From contig OW203985.1 in assembly GCA_934047225.1 (NCBI GenBank), positions 7,333,501 to 7,397,500 of the forward strand: a stretch of 64,000 nucleotides of DNA, read 5' to 3'. Origin of the DNA: Ypsolopha sequella (lineage: Eukaryota > Arthropoda > Insecta > Lepidoptera > Ypsolophidae). Below the pieces are notes generated by a model. The model was given only the letters and a program-made list of their open reading frames with translations, searched no databases and was not told the origin of the DNA. Positions within the stretch are counted from its first letter, which is position 1; every line of letters begins with the position of its first letter. Made by a program: the position numbers and the translations under genes. Shown in pieces: positions 22,198-31,655 of this stretch.

Positions 22198-22538
22198 GCT
22201 ATGCCCCAATGAACATTTTCTTTGCTTACAGTGAGCTATGCCCCAACGAACATATTCTTAGCTTACGGTGAGCTATGCCCCAATGAACATATTCTTCGCT
22301 TACAGTGAGCTATGCCCCAATGAATATATACTTCGCTCCTCTCAATGGACTTTAATCGCATTGAGTTTATTACAGTGAGCTATAGACATATCACAATGAG
22401 CTATGCCCCTACGACTGTGTATCGCAATAAGTTTACCTTCAATCATTACGCATTTCGTAAATTGTATAAATAACGGAGTTATACCCGTCTTTTTCTAAAC
22501 AATTTTAACAATCAGTTAAAATATTTTAACAATCAGTC

Positions 22539-22613
22539 ATGAATATCATCGATAAAATTAAGGCGATACCAATAAAAAATGGGGTTTTTACGAATTCATT
22601 TACTCTACTATAA
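22539..22613 (+). CDS. 24-codon reading frame, internal copy
   Basis: This is the same 24-codon frame as at 20939-21013, with Ser-to-Thr and Pro-to-Leu changes in its second half. It belongs to the second copy of the duplicated block. Confidence 0.3.
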   Translation: MNIIDKIKAIPIKNGVFTNSFTLL

Positions 22614-22642
22614 CGTCATCTACGTATTTCATTTTTGGGTAA

Positions 22643-23132
22643 ATGTTTATTGAATATTTGATTAAGATTCTCACTGAAGGAAAACGCGTAAATAAGGTCA
22701 TGAAAGTAAAGTTAAAATCAGGTGCTGGTATTAAAACATTCAAGACAGCAGTTTCCAAACTGAAGTCTCAACTCAAGAAATTGAAACCAAGAAACAATAA
22801 GGACTCTATAAAGTATGCGTACTTAGTGGCAAAAAAAATATTTAATAATAATGGTAAAATTCATCTTCCTAGAATTATTCCTATTCCAAAAACTGGGGGA
22901 ATACTTCCATTAATTCCTATATTTGCTGGATTGTCAACGCTAGGGTCTCTGGCTGGTGGTGTTGCTGGAATAGCTAAAGCTATAATAAACGACTATAAGA
23001 TCGCACAAAAAAAATCTGCAAGAATCTCATCGACACAATAAAGTGATGGAATCAATTACAATCGGTAAAGGATTATACATCAAACCGTACAAAAAAAGAA
23101 ACGGCTTATGTTTACGTTTAACAAAAAACTAA
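22643..23132 (+). pseudogene. Polinton-associated protein with Gly-rich hydrophobic segment, copy 2 (broken)
   Basis: The frame is open from ATG 22643 for 132 codons, through the hydrophobic Gly-rich segment that is separated by a stop in copy 1. An extra A in the run after GCAC (near 23005) then shifts it, ending in SSTQ. The natural C-terminus is present out of frame up to the stop at 23132. Compared with copy 1, there is also a small insertion before NDYKIAQ. The gene follows the TIR promoter copy and precedes a capsid-type fragment. Confidence 0.55.
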
Positions 23133-23174
23133 TAACGCGGATACCCAAAAGAGCATTCTTATTATGGTCACCGT

Positions 23175-23399
23175 TGTGAACCCTTGTTGATTTTCAATGA
23201 TTTTAAACAAAAAGCACCGTTGTTTGTAATTGACTGCTGCAGACAAAATGAAAATTTAAAATCAGGACCCATTGATGTAAAATTTGAATTACAAAGTGAT
23301 CAAGACATACCAGACAAAACGTGCGCTTATTGTCTCATATTAAATGATTGTATCGTTGAATATAAACCACTATCAAGTATTGTAAGAAAAACATCATGA
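23175..23399 (+). pseudogene. C-terminal fragment of a capsid-type Polinton protein, copy 2
   Basis: An open stretch of about 71 codons with no ATG ends RKTS. Motifs are FVIDCCRQNENLKSGPIDVK and AYCLILNDCIVEYKPLSSIV. I associate 'DCSRQNE...' with 'AYCLI.HD' endings with a capsid-like protein of insect Polinton-type elements; this is from memory and unverified. Its stop overlaps the next start (ATGA), a compact layout. The N-terminal bulk of the gene has been deleted in both copies. Confidence 0.45.
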
Positions 23400-23870
23400 A
23401 TGATGAATTTATTTTTTGCGACATGCAGGGTTTTAAGGATAATAAAAATCATATCATTATAAAAGAGTTTTCACTCGCAACTACGATGTTTACGCAAACT
23501 TTCCATATAAAACCTCCATATAACCAAAGATGAAAAAAGACGAGTCAAGTGGGTTGAAAATAACATAGATATTTACTGGTCTGATGGATTTATTGACTAT
23601 AGAGAATTTCTTAGATTGATTAATAGATATTTAAATAATAAGAAAATTATTGTAAAGGGTACTGAAAAGGTACAATGGGTTTATGAACTATGTAAAAACT
23701 GTATGGTAAAAGACATTGGAGATGATACATGTCCAAACTTGCGAAACTTGCGAGACAAATATTGTGAAAATAATTTAATTTGTTTCAGCAATCATCTAAA
23801 CATTTGTGCTCTCAAAAATGTACTAAGTATTAAAAGATGGTATTATGATGTTAACTTACAAAGATTATAA
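23396..23870 (+). pseudogene. Small RNase H/exonuclease-like gene, copy 2 (14-bp deletion)
   Basis: ATG 23396 opens 45 codons. Compared with copy 1, 14 bases are missing after the CCTCCATAT at 23513-23521. This shifts the frame to a stop at 23533. The downstream part is open again to 23870. It ends with CPNLRNLRDKYCENNLICFS and CALKNVLSIKRWYYD, which copy 1 lacks. The AATAAA at 23896 would serve as its polyadenylation signal. So the two copies are damaged at different places. Confidence 0.5.
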
Positions 23871-23895
23871 TTTTAAGAAATGTATTTAGATGTTA

Positions 23896-23901
23896 AATAA
23901 A
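23896..23901 (+). terminator. Polyadenylation signal for the + strand genes
   Basis: AATAAA lies 26 nt after the stop at 23870. A minus-strand AATAAA (TTTATT at 23929-23934) faces it, as expected between converging genes. Confidence 0.55.
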
Positions 23902-23971
23902 ACAAAGTTTTTTTATATCGGTGTTTCATTTATTACTTTTGTTATATACACAATTAAGTTACAAACATAAT

Positions 23972-24283
23972 TCAATAATCACAAGTATTACACAATCTCT
24001 TTGAAATTTTATTAATTAAATTTTCTGTTGTATCGAGTATGTCATCTACTGGCTCAGTCACAATATGTTGAGCGCTTACTAAAACACTTTCACTTTCTTG
24101 CGATATATCGATCACTTCGATTTTTATCAATCGTCTGCCGACACGTGGTGCTTTGCTAATCACGACACACGATGATTGTTCTGTTGCCGGTCGTTTTTTA
24201 ACTGCTCTAACTTTTTTTTTATTTGATGGTAGAGTATTCGGTGTGATAACTTCTTCTATTTCACTATCAAAACCATATAGCAT
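23972..24283 (-). CDS. Small minus-strand gene, function unknown
   Basis: From the first ATG (24283) there are 103 codons. The frame stays open without an ATG up to 24358. A TTGTCAG acceptor-like site at 24352 and a GTGAGT donor-like site near 24420 suggest that a spliced 5' part is possible, though the phases I tried do not give a good join. The product has an acidic start (LYGFDSEIEEV), a basic centre (KKKVRAVKKRP) and an acidic C-terminal half (DISQESESV, EPVDDILDTTEN). The basic centre could be a nuclear localisation signal. It lies downstream of the polymerase gene on the same strand. I do not recognise it. Confidence 0.5.
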   Translation of the reverse strand: MLYGFDSEIEEVITPNTLPSNKKKVRAVKKRPATEQSSCVVISKAPRVGRRLIKIEVIDISQESESVLVSAQHIVTEPVDDILDTTENLINKISKRLCNTCDY

Positions 24284-24358
24284 ATCTTGTGCATCTCGCG
24301 CGTAGAATCTTTGTCCATTATTGGATCTTTGTCCGCAGCTTTGTCCATTATCTGACAA

Positions 24359-24828
24359 GATAAAATATTACAGATCCAGTCTAGTCAAAGAAATAATCGA
24401 AACTGATGCAAAATTTACTCACCAATTTATTGTTTTGTATTTTCGTTACACTGAATAAACCTGTACGACTTTTACCTATGCAATGTAATGATTGAATATA
24501 AATACTTAAAATCATAATAACATTTGAATGTTATTTTGCAATATTACACAGGTCAAACTATCCACGTGTTGCTTACTCATCAGATTTGTAGCTATACGTT
24601 TCGGTCATGATCACAAAATACTTATTTTATATAAATCAGGTTAGAATTAGGATAAAATTCAAACTACTAGATATTTTTCAAGATAATAAATTTATTTCCA
24701 AATTTAAATTTTACAAAGTTTACATAATAACTTACAACAATAGACTTAAAAATATTTAGACCTATAAAAGAGTATAAAATCAGTATTTAACTAATTAATA
24801 CACACAATTACATAAAAACAGTAATATT
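24359..24828. other. Spacer between small gene and polymerase gene
   Basis: AT-rich with no frame of note. A minus-strand AATAAA (TTTATT at 24691) about 135 nt past the polymerase stop may end its mRNA. Confidence 0.45.
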
Positions 24829-27800
24829 TTAGAAAAATGATTTATGACCCCAAGCTAATGTTGAAATCCTGTCACTCAAAATAATTTTTTTGTCATCATT
24901 AGGTGACAGTGCTACTTTATTCTGCTCTTGTGTAAATATATCATGTTTTAAAGATTTAAAAAAGATATTCTTTTTCCGGATAATTTTTTTTTTTATTAAT
25001 ACATTAGAGTAGTCCTTAAAGTTAATATCTTTCATAAGACATTTTTGTACCCCTTTTGCTTTTTTAATTACATCGTCTTCAGTTTTAATGCAATACAATT
25101 TAGATCGTAATCCAACAAATTCTTTAATAATCTTTCCACCCATTTCATCTTTGAATAAACCAGGAATTTTTTTGTTCACACAATCAATCTTGTAAATATT
25201 ATTTTCAGAATAATTGCTGGTATCAAAATACTCAAGAAATTGAGTCTTCAAATCTCTATAAAAGTCAGGTGTCTCTACATTGTAAAGAAACGAATCCGTA
25301 TCAGAATAAGCAATTTGTATTCTCGATCCATAAAATGGTTTCATTACGGAGTAATGAAATTTGTACATATGATATTTTGACAACTCCAGAACAGAAAATC
25401 CTATGTATATCGGTTTATCTAAAACAACTTTTTCAGGTTTCATTTGTATACCTACAAAGTTTTCTGAGAATATCGTACAACTATGAAAATTTGGTCTTGC
25501 TATCAATCTGTCTGCAGTATATATTTTTTTTGTTACATTTGTTGTATCAGACCATCGGTTAACTAGTTTAACATTTACTCTATGTTCAGAATTTTCTAAA
25601 GTTTTACCAAAAATACTATTATTTAATAGCTTAAAAAAGTCTTGTTCAAATGTAGACTTCGCGGTTTGTCTTAATGAAGTATTCAAGTCTATGTACTGCT
25701 TAAGATAGGCACTCTGTCTAAATTGTATTACTCTGTGTATTTTAATCAACTTTAATCCATGTCTAACACACTCTTTCAAATGCACGTAATGAATTACATA
25801 TTTAAACTTATCATATAAATTTGGAATTAATTTAGGTGTTTTAGAACCAGGAGGTATGAATTTTTGTGGGCAAAAAGGGAAGTCGTTATGCAAGTCATGT
25901 AAGTGTTCAGGATATTCTAAGTCAACTTCAAGTATGTACCCAAAGTTGTTATTGTTCGGTACTTCTAGTATATTTAAAATATGAATTTCCTCAATGCTTA
26001 GTAACTTAAAATCTGAATATGGTAGAAACGCACACATAGCAAAACCGTATAAGTTATTACAATCTATATAAATGAGATAATTATCAGGTTGCTTTGGATC
26101 ATAGTCTGACAAATATTTATTATTAGATTTTGCATGTCTTAATGAGCACAAACAAATCCCTCCACGAATCCCATCTTGAATCATGCGGATTATTTCAAGA
26201 TCTTCAATTAGCTCTAGTTGAACATTAGTTTTGAGTAACATCGCAGAATAGCTAAGGCTTGGGAGGCTAAAAAAGAAAGCGGGCTCTAGTTTATAATACT
26301 TTTTGCAGGTTTTACGAAAATTTTCAAAAATATCTGCTAGTAATAACACATCTATCTTAAGATATAAATCTGTATATTGACCCATATTTTTTATATCAAA
26401 TGTTTTCCAAACTTTTTGTGCATGTTTGTAATTAGATACAGAAATGGTTTCATTGGTTAATCTATTAAAGAAAGAACTTATCGGAGGTAAACTCTCTTCC
26501 ATATAAGATTCCCAAGTAGTCATGTGTTCATAGGGGTATACTCCTTTTCGTTTTAATAAGCAAAATAGATTTTTGTCTGGATAAAACTTAGATAAATTTA
26601 TAAAGTTTTCATCATTCAAACTATCTGCTAACTTTTCAAGACTACTATTAAGAAACTTCAACGAATCTAAAAATCGGACTGGCACAAATTCATCTTCAGT
26701 TTTAAAAAACTTCGTGAATGATATATAATTTTCTTTAGTTTTAGCAATGACTCTAATATTCCCAGGCATTGCACCCAATTCTCGTATAAATAAATGAGAG
26801 TCATATCCAGAAAGATTATGAAAGAAAATCGGAATAAATTTTGGTAGCGAATAGGTAAGGTTACAATAGGAATGAGCGGCTCCACGAAAGTACCCTGTTA
26901 CGTGACAATGATCTCTTACTTTATCATCAAACAAGACTTTTGAACATATATGACAGTGCGTTGCATTTTTGAAAGCTAAGAAATTTGCTTCGGTAAATAT
27001 CATAGGTTTTGGATATTTCAGTATCTTATGTATTTCAATAATATCTTTTTGAAGATATGTTATATACTTTTGTACACAATCATGACCTCTATAGCTTACG
27101 TATTTATTAAGAGAACTATCGTGAGCACATACAATATAATAACCGAAAGCGGAAGGTATATGTTTATTTAAGTTTGTGGTGAAACCAGATTTGGTATTAG
27201 AGTCGGATTCGCTAGAACATGTTTCCAAAATAGATTCAAAGTCTGCATAAATAACAAACGGCATGTCTTGCATTCGCTCATAGTGTTTAAACTGTATGAT
27301 AGTTCCTTTATTTGGTAGCACAGTAGCTACACCTCCACATAAATGAGACTCTAATTTTGTTTCAGTATCAAAAAATAGTAAACAATCATCGCAAAAGTAA
27401 AGTTTCCCGTGATGTTTGGTAATCTGTTGTCTCACAAGACGGGTTAGGTTTTTGATCAAACAATAATGTATTCGTGTATTAGATTCTAACATCAATAAAT
27501 TAATGTGATATTTTTTTCGACAATGTGTTTTATAAAGAGGACCAGTAACTTTTGTACCAGAAATTCCGTAAACGTTAACACTTATTTTAGGGTTATTTTT
27601 TTCAAATATTTTAATATCTGAGAAAGAAACAGGGAACCCCATATTTTTTAAATTAAAAACTGTATTAAAGTCTGGATAAGAAGTAGTCCTTTCAGCATTT
27701 TTCTTAACAGGGAACAGAGCAGCTAAAATACACCACACAAAGCAAAAGTTATCATTATTTTGGACATTTATACAAGATCGCTTATTTTTAAAATGCTTAG

Positions 27801-28347
27801 GTAATTCCATATAGTTAGAACCTCTCAAAGGAACATACTTGTTAATATTGACCTCCAAATAACAATTTTTGAAAAATGACCAGCCGCTATCACGTTCCTG
27901 GAATTCATCAATTTTTTTACTAATTGAGTCAATAATTTGCAAAAAGATATCTTGAAAGCAGTAATTTTGGTGCAGATTTACGTTCTTTGTAGCAAAAGAT
28001 TTTAATTCACTAGATTCATTTTTTGGCAAAGAAAATTCAGCAAAATATTCAAAGTTGACTTTAATAGAGCTATGCGCCTGGATTTGTGTGTCAAGCAAAT
28101 TTTTCAAATTGTAACGCAAGCGTTGGATATAATGGGTAGGCGTCAATTGATCTATCGTTTCTGATTTACTTCCACGGAGTCTATATGAAATGATACGATT
28201 ACGGTATGCTGAGCTTATCTTTTCAATATTGTGACTTTGCAAAATAGAATTCACATTTTTATGTAAAGTGCTTCGAAGGTGTGCAGAAAAAGCCTTACTT
28301 ATATCAGATTTGTCGCAAACTGTGCAGTATATCTTTCTGTTAGACAT
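24829..28347 (-). CDS. Protein-primed family B DNA polymerase, intact, 1172 aa
   Basis: The enzyme copies linear element DNA using a protein primer. Motifs in order are Exo I ADFES (D369, E371), Exo II NLSGYDS (511-517), Exo III YLKID (662-666), Pol A IDCNNLYG (761-768), Pol B KLLNNSIFG (906-914), Pol C YSDTDS (1014-1019) and KLY (1083-1085). All catalytic acids are present. Ahead of Exo I are a C2H2-like finger (C8, C11, H23, H29) and a second Cys/His cluster (C319, C322, H335, C337). Between Exo I and Exo II lies CHIC...RDHCHVTGYFRGAAHSYCN (465-496), which resembles the zinc-binding core of endonuclease VII-type HNH proteins. The length fits Polinton/adintovirus polymerases. The frame has no breaks and ATG 28347 is the natural start. 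A cellular polymerase is excluded by the missing PCNA/Zn C-terminal features and by the context. Confidence 0.95.
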   Translation of the reverse strand: MSNRKIYCTVCDKSDISKAFSAHLRSTLHKNVNSILQSHNIEKISSAYRNRIISYRLRGSKSETIDQLTPTHYIQRLRYNLKNLLDTQIQAHSSIKVNFEYFAEFSLPKNESSELKSFATKNVNLHQNYCFQDIFLQIIDSISKKIDEFQERDSGWSFFKNCYLEVNINKYVPLRGSNYMELPKHFKNKRSCINVQNNDNFCFVWCILAALFPVKKNAERTTSYPDFNTVFNLKNMGFPVSFSDIKIFEKNNPKISVNVYGISGTKVTGPLYKTHCRKKYHINLLMLESNTRIHYCLIKNLTRLVRQQITKHHGKLYFCDDCLLFFDTETKLESHLCGGVATVLPNKGTIIQFKHYERMQDMPFVIYADFESILETCSSESDSNTKSGFTTNLNKHIPSAFGYYIVCAHDSSLNKYVSYRGHDCVQKYITYLQKDIIEIHKILKYPKPMIFTEANFLAFKNATHCHICSKVLFDDKVRDHCHVTGYFRGAAHSYCNLTYSLPKFIPIFFHNLSGYDSHLFIRELGAMPGNIRVIAKTKENYISFTKFFKTEDEFVPVRFLDSLKFLNSSLEKLADSLNDENFINLSKFYPDKNLFCLLKRKGVYPYEHMTTWESYMEESLPPISSFFNRLTNETISVSNYKHAQKVWKTFDIKNMGQYTDLYLKIDVLLLADIFENFRKTCKKYYKLEPAFFFSLPSLSYSAMLLKTNVQLELIEDLEIIRMIQDGIRGGICLCSLRHAKSNNKYLSDYDPKQPDNYLIYIDCNNLYGFAMCAFLPYSDFKLLSIEEIHILNILEVPNNNNFGYILEVDLEYPEHLHDLHNDFPFCPQKFIPPGSKTPKLIPNLYDKFKYVIHYVHLKECVRHGLKLIKIHRVIQFRQSAYLKQYIDLNTSLRQTAKSTFEQDFFKLLNNSIFGKTLENSEHRVNVKLVNRWSDTTNVTKKIYTADRLIARPNFHSCTIFSENFVGIQMKPEKVVLDKPIYIGFSVLELSKYHMYKFHYSVMKPFYGSRIQIAYSDTDSFLYNVETPDFYRDLKTQFLEYFDTSNYSENNIYKIDCVNKKIPGLFKDEMGGKIIKEFVGLRSKLYCIKTEDDVIKKAKGVQKCLMKDINFKDYSNVLIKKKIIRKKNIFFKSLKHDIFTQEQNKVALSPNDDKKIILSDRISTLAWGHKSFF

Positions 28348-28482
28348 AGTTAGAGACAGAAAACTAAGTAAAGAATGTAAGTAGGTATAATGTTTGTTAG
28401 ATTGGTTATTATTTAGAAAAAAAAAAAAAAAACTTTTTCTCAGCTACAATAATAAACTACGAGTGTGTTGTTCTAAAATCAG

Positions 28483-28490
28483 TATTTATA
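28483..28490 (-). promoter_or_regulatory. Possible TATA box of the polymerase gene
   Basis: TATAAATA on the minus strand lies about 140 nt upstream of the polymerase ATG, with an A/T-rich leader and a 15-A run (+ strand 28418-28432) between. No clear initiator is seen. Confidence 0.3.
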
Positions 28491-28913
28491 TTAATCAATT
28501 ATCAGTTAAAATGTGTAAAATATATTTCATATTTCAATAGATAATTTTAATAACCTTCTCATCGGTTGCTTTAAATTATTATTTTTACTTTAAAATTTCT
28601 TATGAGTTGGTTATTTGTTTATTTCTTATTTCAATTTTCAATTTATAACTGTAAAGGAATCACAACTTGTTATCAAACAAACATCAACCATCAAATGATT
28701 TATGGATAAAATATAGATTATTAAGTAAGGTAGTAAGGTTATATAAGATGAGACATAAGACGTAAGATAAGTGGCAAAATTATTTCATTTAATTTTTATT
28801 TATTTTGTTTTTATTTGTTTCAACAGTAACTGTAAAAAATACATTAATAAAATTTATAGCTATAAAAAATACATAAAAATGAAAATTAAAAAAATAATGA
28901 AATGTTTCATAAA

Positions 28914-30185
28914 TTACTCCTTTTCTATCTTTTTAGTAGAAAAAAACTTCCCTTTCTCCGTAAAATTATCTTTACAAGCATTAACAAATTTTCTCAAAAT
29001 GCCCAATTCAGCGCTGTTGGCATCAGATCTGTATCGCAAGTTGAGAATTGTTTTCTCGGCCCGCTCCTTCCAGTCTAACCCTGCTATGTCTTTAACCTCA
29101 TAGAATTTTAATTCTACAAAGAAGTCGCCCTCACGATCCGAGGTGTGGCGCAGCACCCCATCAGCACAGCGACGAGAGAGGGATGATGTTAGTCCTTGCA
29201 GCTGTCTTCCAACCTCTGCTTCCTCTTCACTCTCGGAGTCGAGAGACCACCACTTCGTATCGCCCTTTGTTCTCGAACTCGAACCTGCTGCAGAAGATTT
29301 TGCCGGTGTTGGTGCTCGGGGAGTTGTTGATTCCTTTTTCTTTCCTTTCGCTTTTTTACCGCTGGTGATCGTTTTTTATCAACCCTGAAATACAAAAAAC
29401 AATATTAGCATGCAAATATCGTAAATAATATATTCTTTGTAAAAGAATTTCTTTCACTGCTAATGCTAGAGTGTTACAGCAACTTAAGAGTTTATTGAAA
29501 GAAAAAAAAAAAAAAGAAAAAAAAAACATAATACATGACTATTCTACACAAATGCATATGATTTAAATTTAATAAATTCCACATAAATATTCAACATACC
29601 TTTCGTCGTCCGAAAACAAATCAAATTTTGATTTTTTGGATAAAGAGCTTCGTTCATAGTCAGATTCCGACCTAAAACAAAAACAGAAAGTATTAAATAA
29701 TTAAACATATAAATTCTCTTTTAATATTATTATAGTGCACTACAAACTAAAAAATAGTTATAAGAAACACAACCCCGAATAAAACGAATATTTTGGAAAG
29801 AATCTTAGGGTCAGGATTCGAACCTGTAACCTCTTGCTATCACAACAAACTTAAAATATAAATTATAAACAAATTTAAAATGAACAAATATTTTGAAAAA
29901 AAAAAATCTTCGGGTTAGGATTCGAACCTGTAACCTCTTGGTATCACAACAAACTTAAAATATTAATTAGAAACAAATCCAAATAAGCAGATGTATTGAA
30001 AAAAAAAAAAACTTTTGGTCAGGATTCGAACCCGTAACATCTTGCCATCACAACAAACTCCCTTTTCACTAATATATTATTTATATAATATGGGAAATAA
30101 AAATAAAACTTACGAACATTATATCTGTTGCTCTGATCCTCAGTTTGAATGTTAGATAATATGAGTCTCCTTCGGGATGAATCCG
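28914..30185 (-). pseudogene. Broken spliced gene of the element, function unknown
   Basis: Three exon-like pieces lie on the minus strand. One ends at a GTAAGT donor (30115 edge) and reads ADSSRRRLILSNIQTEDQSN after a TTG where an ATG might have been. A 72-nt piece at 29600-29671 sits between TTTTAG and GTATGT and reads SESDYERSSLSKKSKFDLFS. A last piece, 28914-29384, follows TTGTATTTCAG and ends with FVELKFYEVKDIAGLDWKER to KFFSTKKIEKE. The phases do not agree, and the last piece switches frame near a run of A (29375), so the gene is damaged or my joins are wrong. The Ser/Glu-rich middle suggests a disordered linker. I do not recognise the family. Confidence 0.4.
29720..30065 (-). repeat. 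SINE-like tRNA-derived block amplified three times
   Basis: GGATTCGAACCTGTAACCTCTTG (a B box on the minus strand) occurs at about 29814, 29919 and, as GGATTCGAACCCGTAACATCTTG, 30022. Each occurrence is followed by ATCACAACAAACT. The preceding TATTATAGTGCACTACAAACTA matches the SINE insertion at 60131-60601. An A box is not seen in the repeats. Confidence 0.6.
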
Positions 30186-30493
30186 CCAAGTTGATGGAGA
30201 ATTATTCACTCACGAATACAATTCACTACTAATTCGAAGACTGGAGGCAAATGAAATGATATAATTTTAATTTCTGTATAGATGTTTTATTGTCGTTAAT
30301 TGCTTGCGATCGGAAAAACTATTTAACAGTTTGATAAAGTTAGGCATCTCGTATAAATGTGAGAGGGTTCCGTGTACAAATATTTTTTTGATCTTTAAAA
30401 TTAAAAAATTAAAACCAACAAATTTTGATACAACTGATTAGATTGATTGTGCAAAAAAAAAAATAATGAAAAAAAAAAAAAAAAAAAATTATG
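30186..30493. other. No gene; A-rich spacer
   Basis: It contains GAGAGGGTTCCGTGTAC, similar to family B, and a run of about 20 A before the repeat array. Confidence 0.4.
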
Positions 30494-31655
30494 ATATTTC
30501 GGATTTAATGTTTCCATAAAGAATACTAAATAATACAGAATACTTAGTACAACAAAGGTTGATGAATTTAAAATGTATTGAAACTATAATGTTACTTAAT
30601 GCATTTCGGTTTTAATGTTTTGATACGGAATACTAATTCGATAGGTATATGTATTGAATAACTTAACACGTTAAAGGTTGATGAATTCAGAAAGAATTAA
30701 GCCTGTGTATATGGTAACTTTAATTGATACACCAAAACTCATGCTGAAGACTCGCTAAGTGATCAGAAACAGTAACAACAAAGAAAAAAAAAAAAGTAAC
30801 ATATTTCGGATTTAATGTTTCCATAAAGAATACTAAATAATACAGAATACTTAATACAACAAAGGTTGATGAATTTAAAATGTATTAAAACTATAAGGTT
30901 ACTTAATACATTTCGGTTTTAATGTTTTGATACGGAATACTAATTCGTTAGGTATATGTATTGAATAATTTAACACGTTAAAGGTTGATGAATTCAGAAA
31001 GAATTAAGCCTGTGTATATGGTAACTTTAATTGATATACCCAAACTCATGCTGAAGACTCGCTAAGTGATCAGAAACAGTAACAGCAAAGAAAAAAAAAA
31101 AAAAAAAATTATGAAATCCTATACTCTGGGCTGCGCTTTGTGATATAAGAATAATATTAAATCAAAAATACTAAATTTTGTAAACAGTCGTACTGAAGAC
31201 TCGCTAAGTGATCAGAAACAGTAAGAGCAAAGAAAAAAAAAAAAAAAAAAAAAAAGTAACATATTTCGGATTTAATGTTTCCATAAAGAATACTAAATAA
31301 TACAGAATACTTAATACAACAAAGGTTGCTGAATTTAAAATTTATTAAAACTATAAGGTTACCTAATGCATTTCGGTTTTAATGTTTTGATACGGAATAC
31401 TAATTCGTTAGGTATATGTATTGAATAATTTAACACGTTAAAGGTTGATGAATTCAGAAAGAATTAAGCCTGTGTATATGGTAACTTTAATTGATACACC
31501 CAAACTCATGCTGAAGACTCGCTAAGTGATCAGAAACAGTAACAGCAAAGAAAAAAATATATATATATTTATGAAATCCTATACTCTGGGCTGCGCTTTG
31601 TGATATAAGAATAATATTAAATCAAAAATACTAAATTTTGTAAACAGTCGTACTG
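30494..31655 (+). repeat. Tandem array of a 300-460 bp unit inside the element
   Basis: ATATTTCGGATTTAATGTTTCC starts units at 30494, 30801 and 31261. Each ends CTCGCTAAGTGATCAGAAACAGTAA, then an A-run. Units 2 and 3 carry an added block (ATCCTATACTCTGGGCTGCG to AACAGTCGTACTGA). Within a unit there is a second half-copy (CATTTCGGTTTTAATGTTTTGATACGGAATAC), so the array is two-level. Confidence 0.85.

Larger units (their letters stand above)
22134..23715 (+). repeat. Tandem duplication, copy 2
   Basis: The block begins at the loop of the terminal hairpin, so it lacks the outer half of the palindrome and the element end. It has four subterminal repeats, like the right TIR. The gene that is cut in copy 1 continues through here to its natural end. 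Confidence 0.92.

Noticed and set aside
23616..23870. A separate 84-codon gene
   Set aside because: It is the downstream half of the exonuclease-like gene cut off by the 14-bp deletion, not an independent gene.
24829..28347. A host replicative DNA polymerase
   Set aside because: It is a single uninterrupted frame within an element with TIRs and has the protein-primed subfamily motifs rather than those of delta, epsilon or alpha polymerases.
29143..29388. A + strand 81-codon frame and its overlapping neighbours
   Set aside because: They are antisense to the minus-strand exon-like piece and begin at non-ATG codons.
30494..31655. A CRISPR-like repeat array
   Set aside because: Units are 300-460 bp with no short repeat/unique spacer alternation, and the context is eukaryotic.
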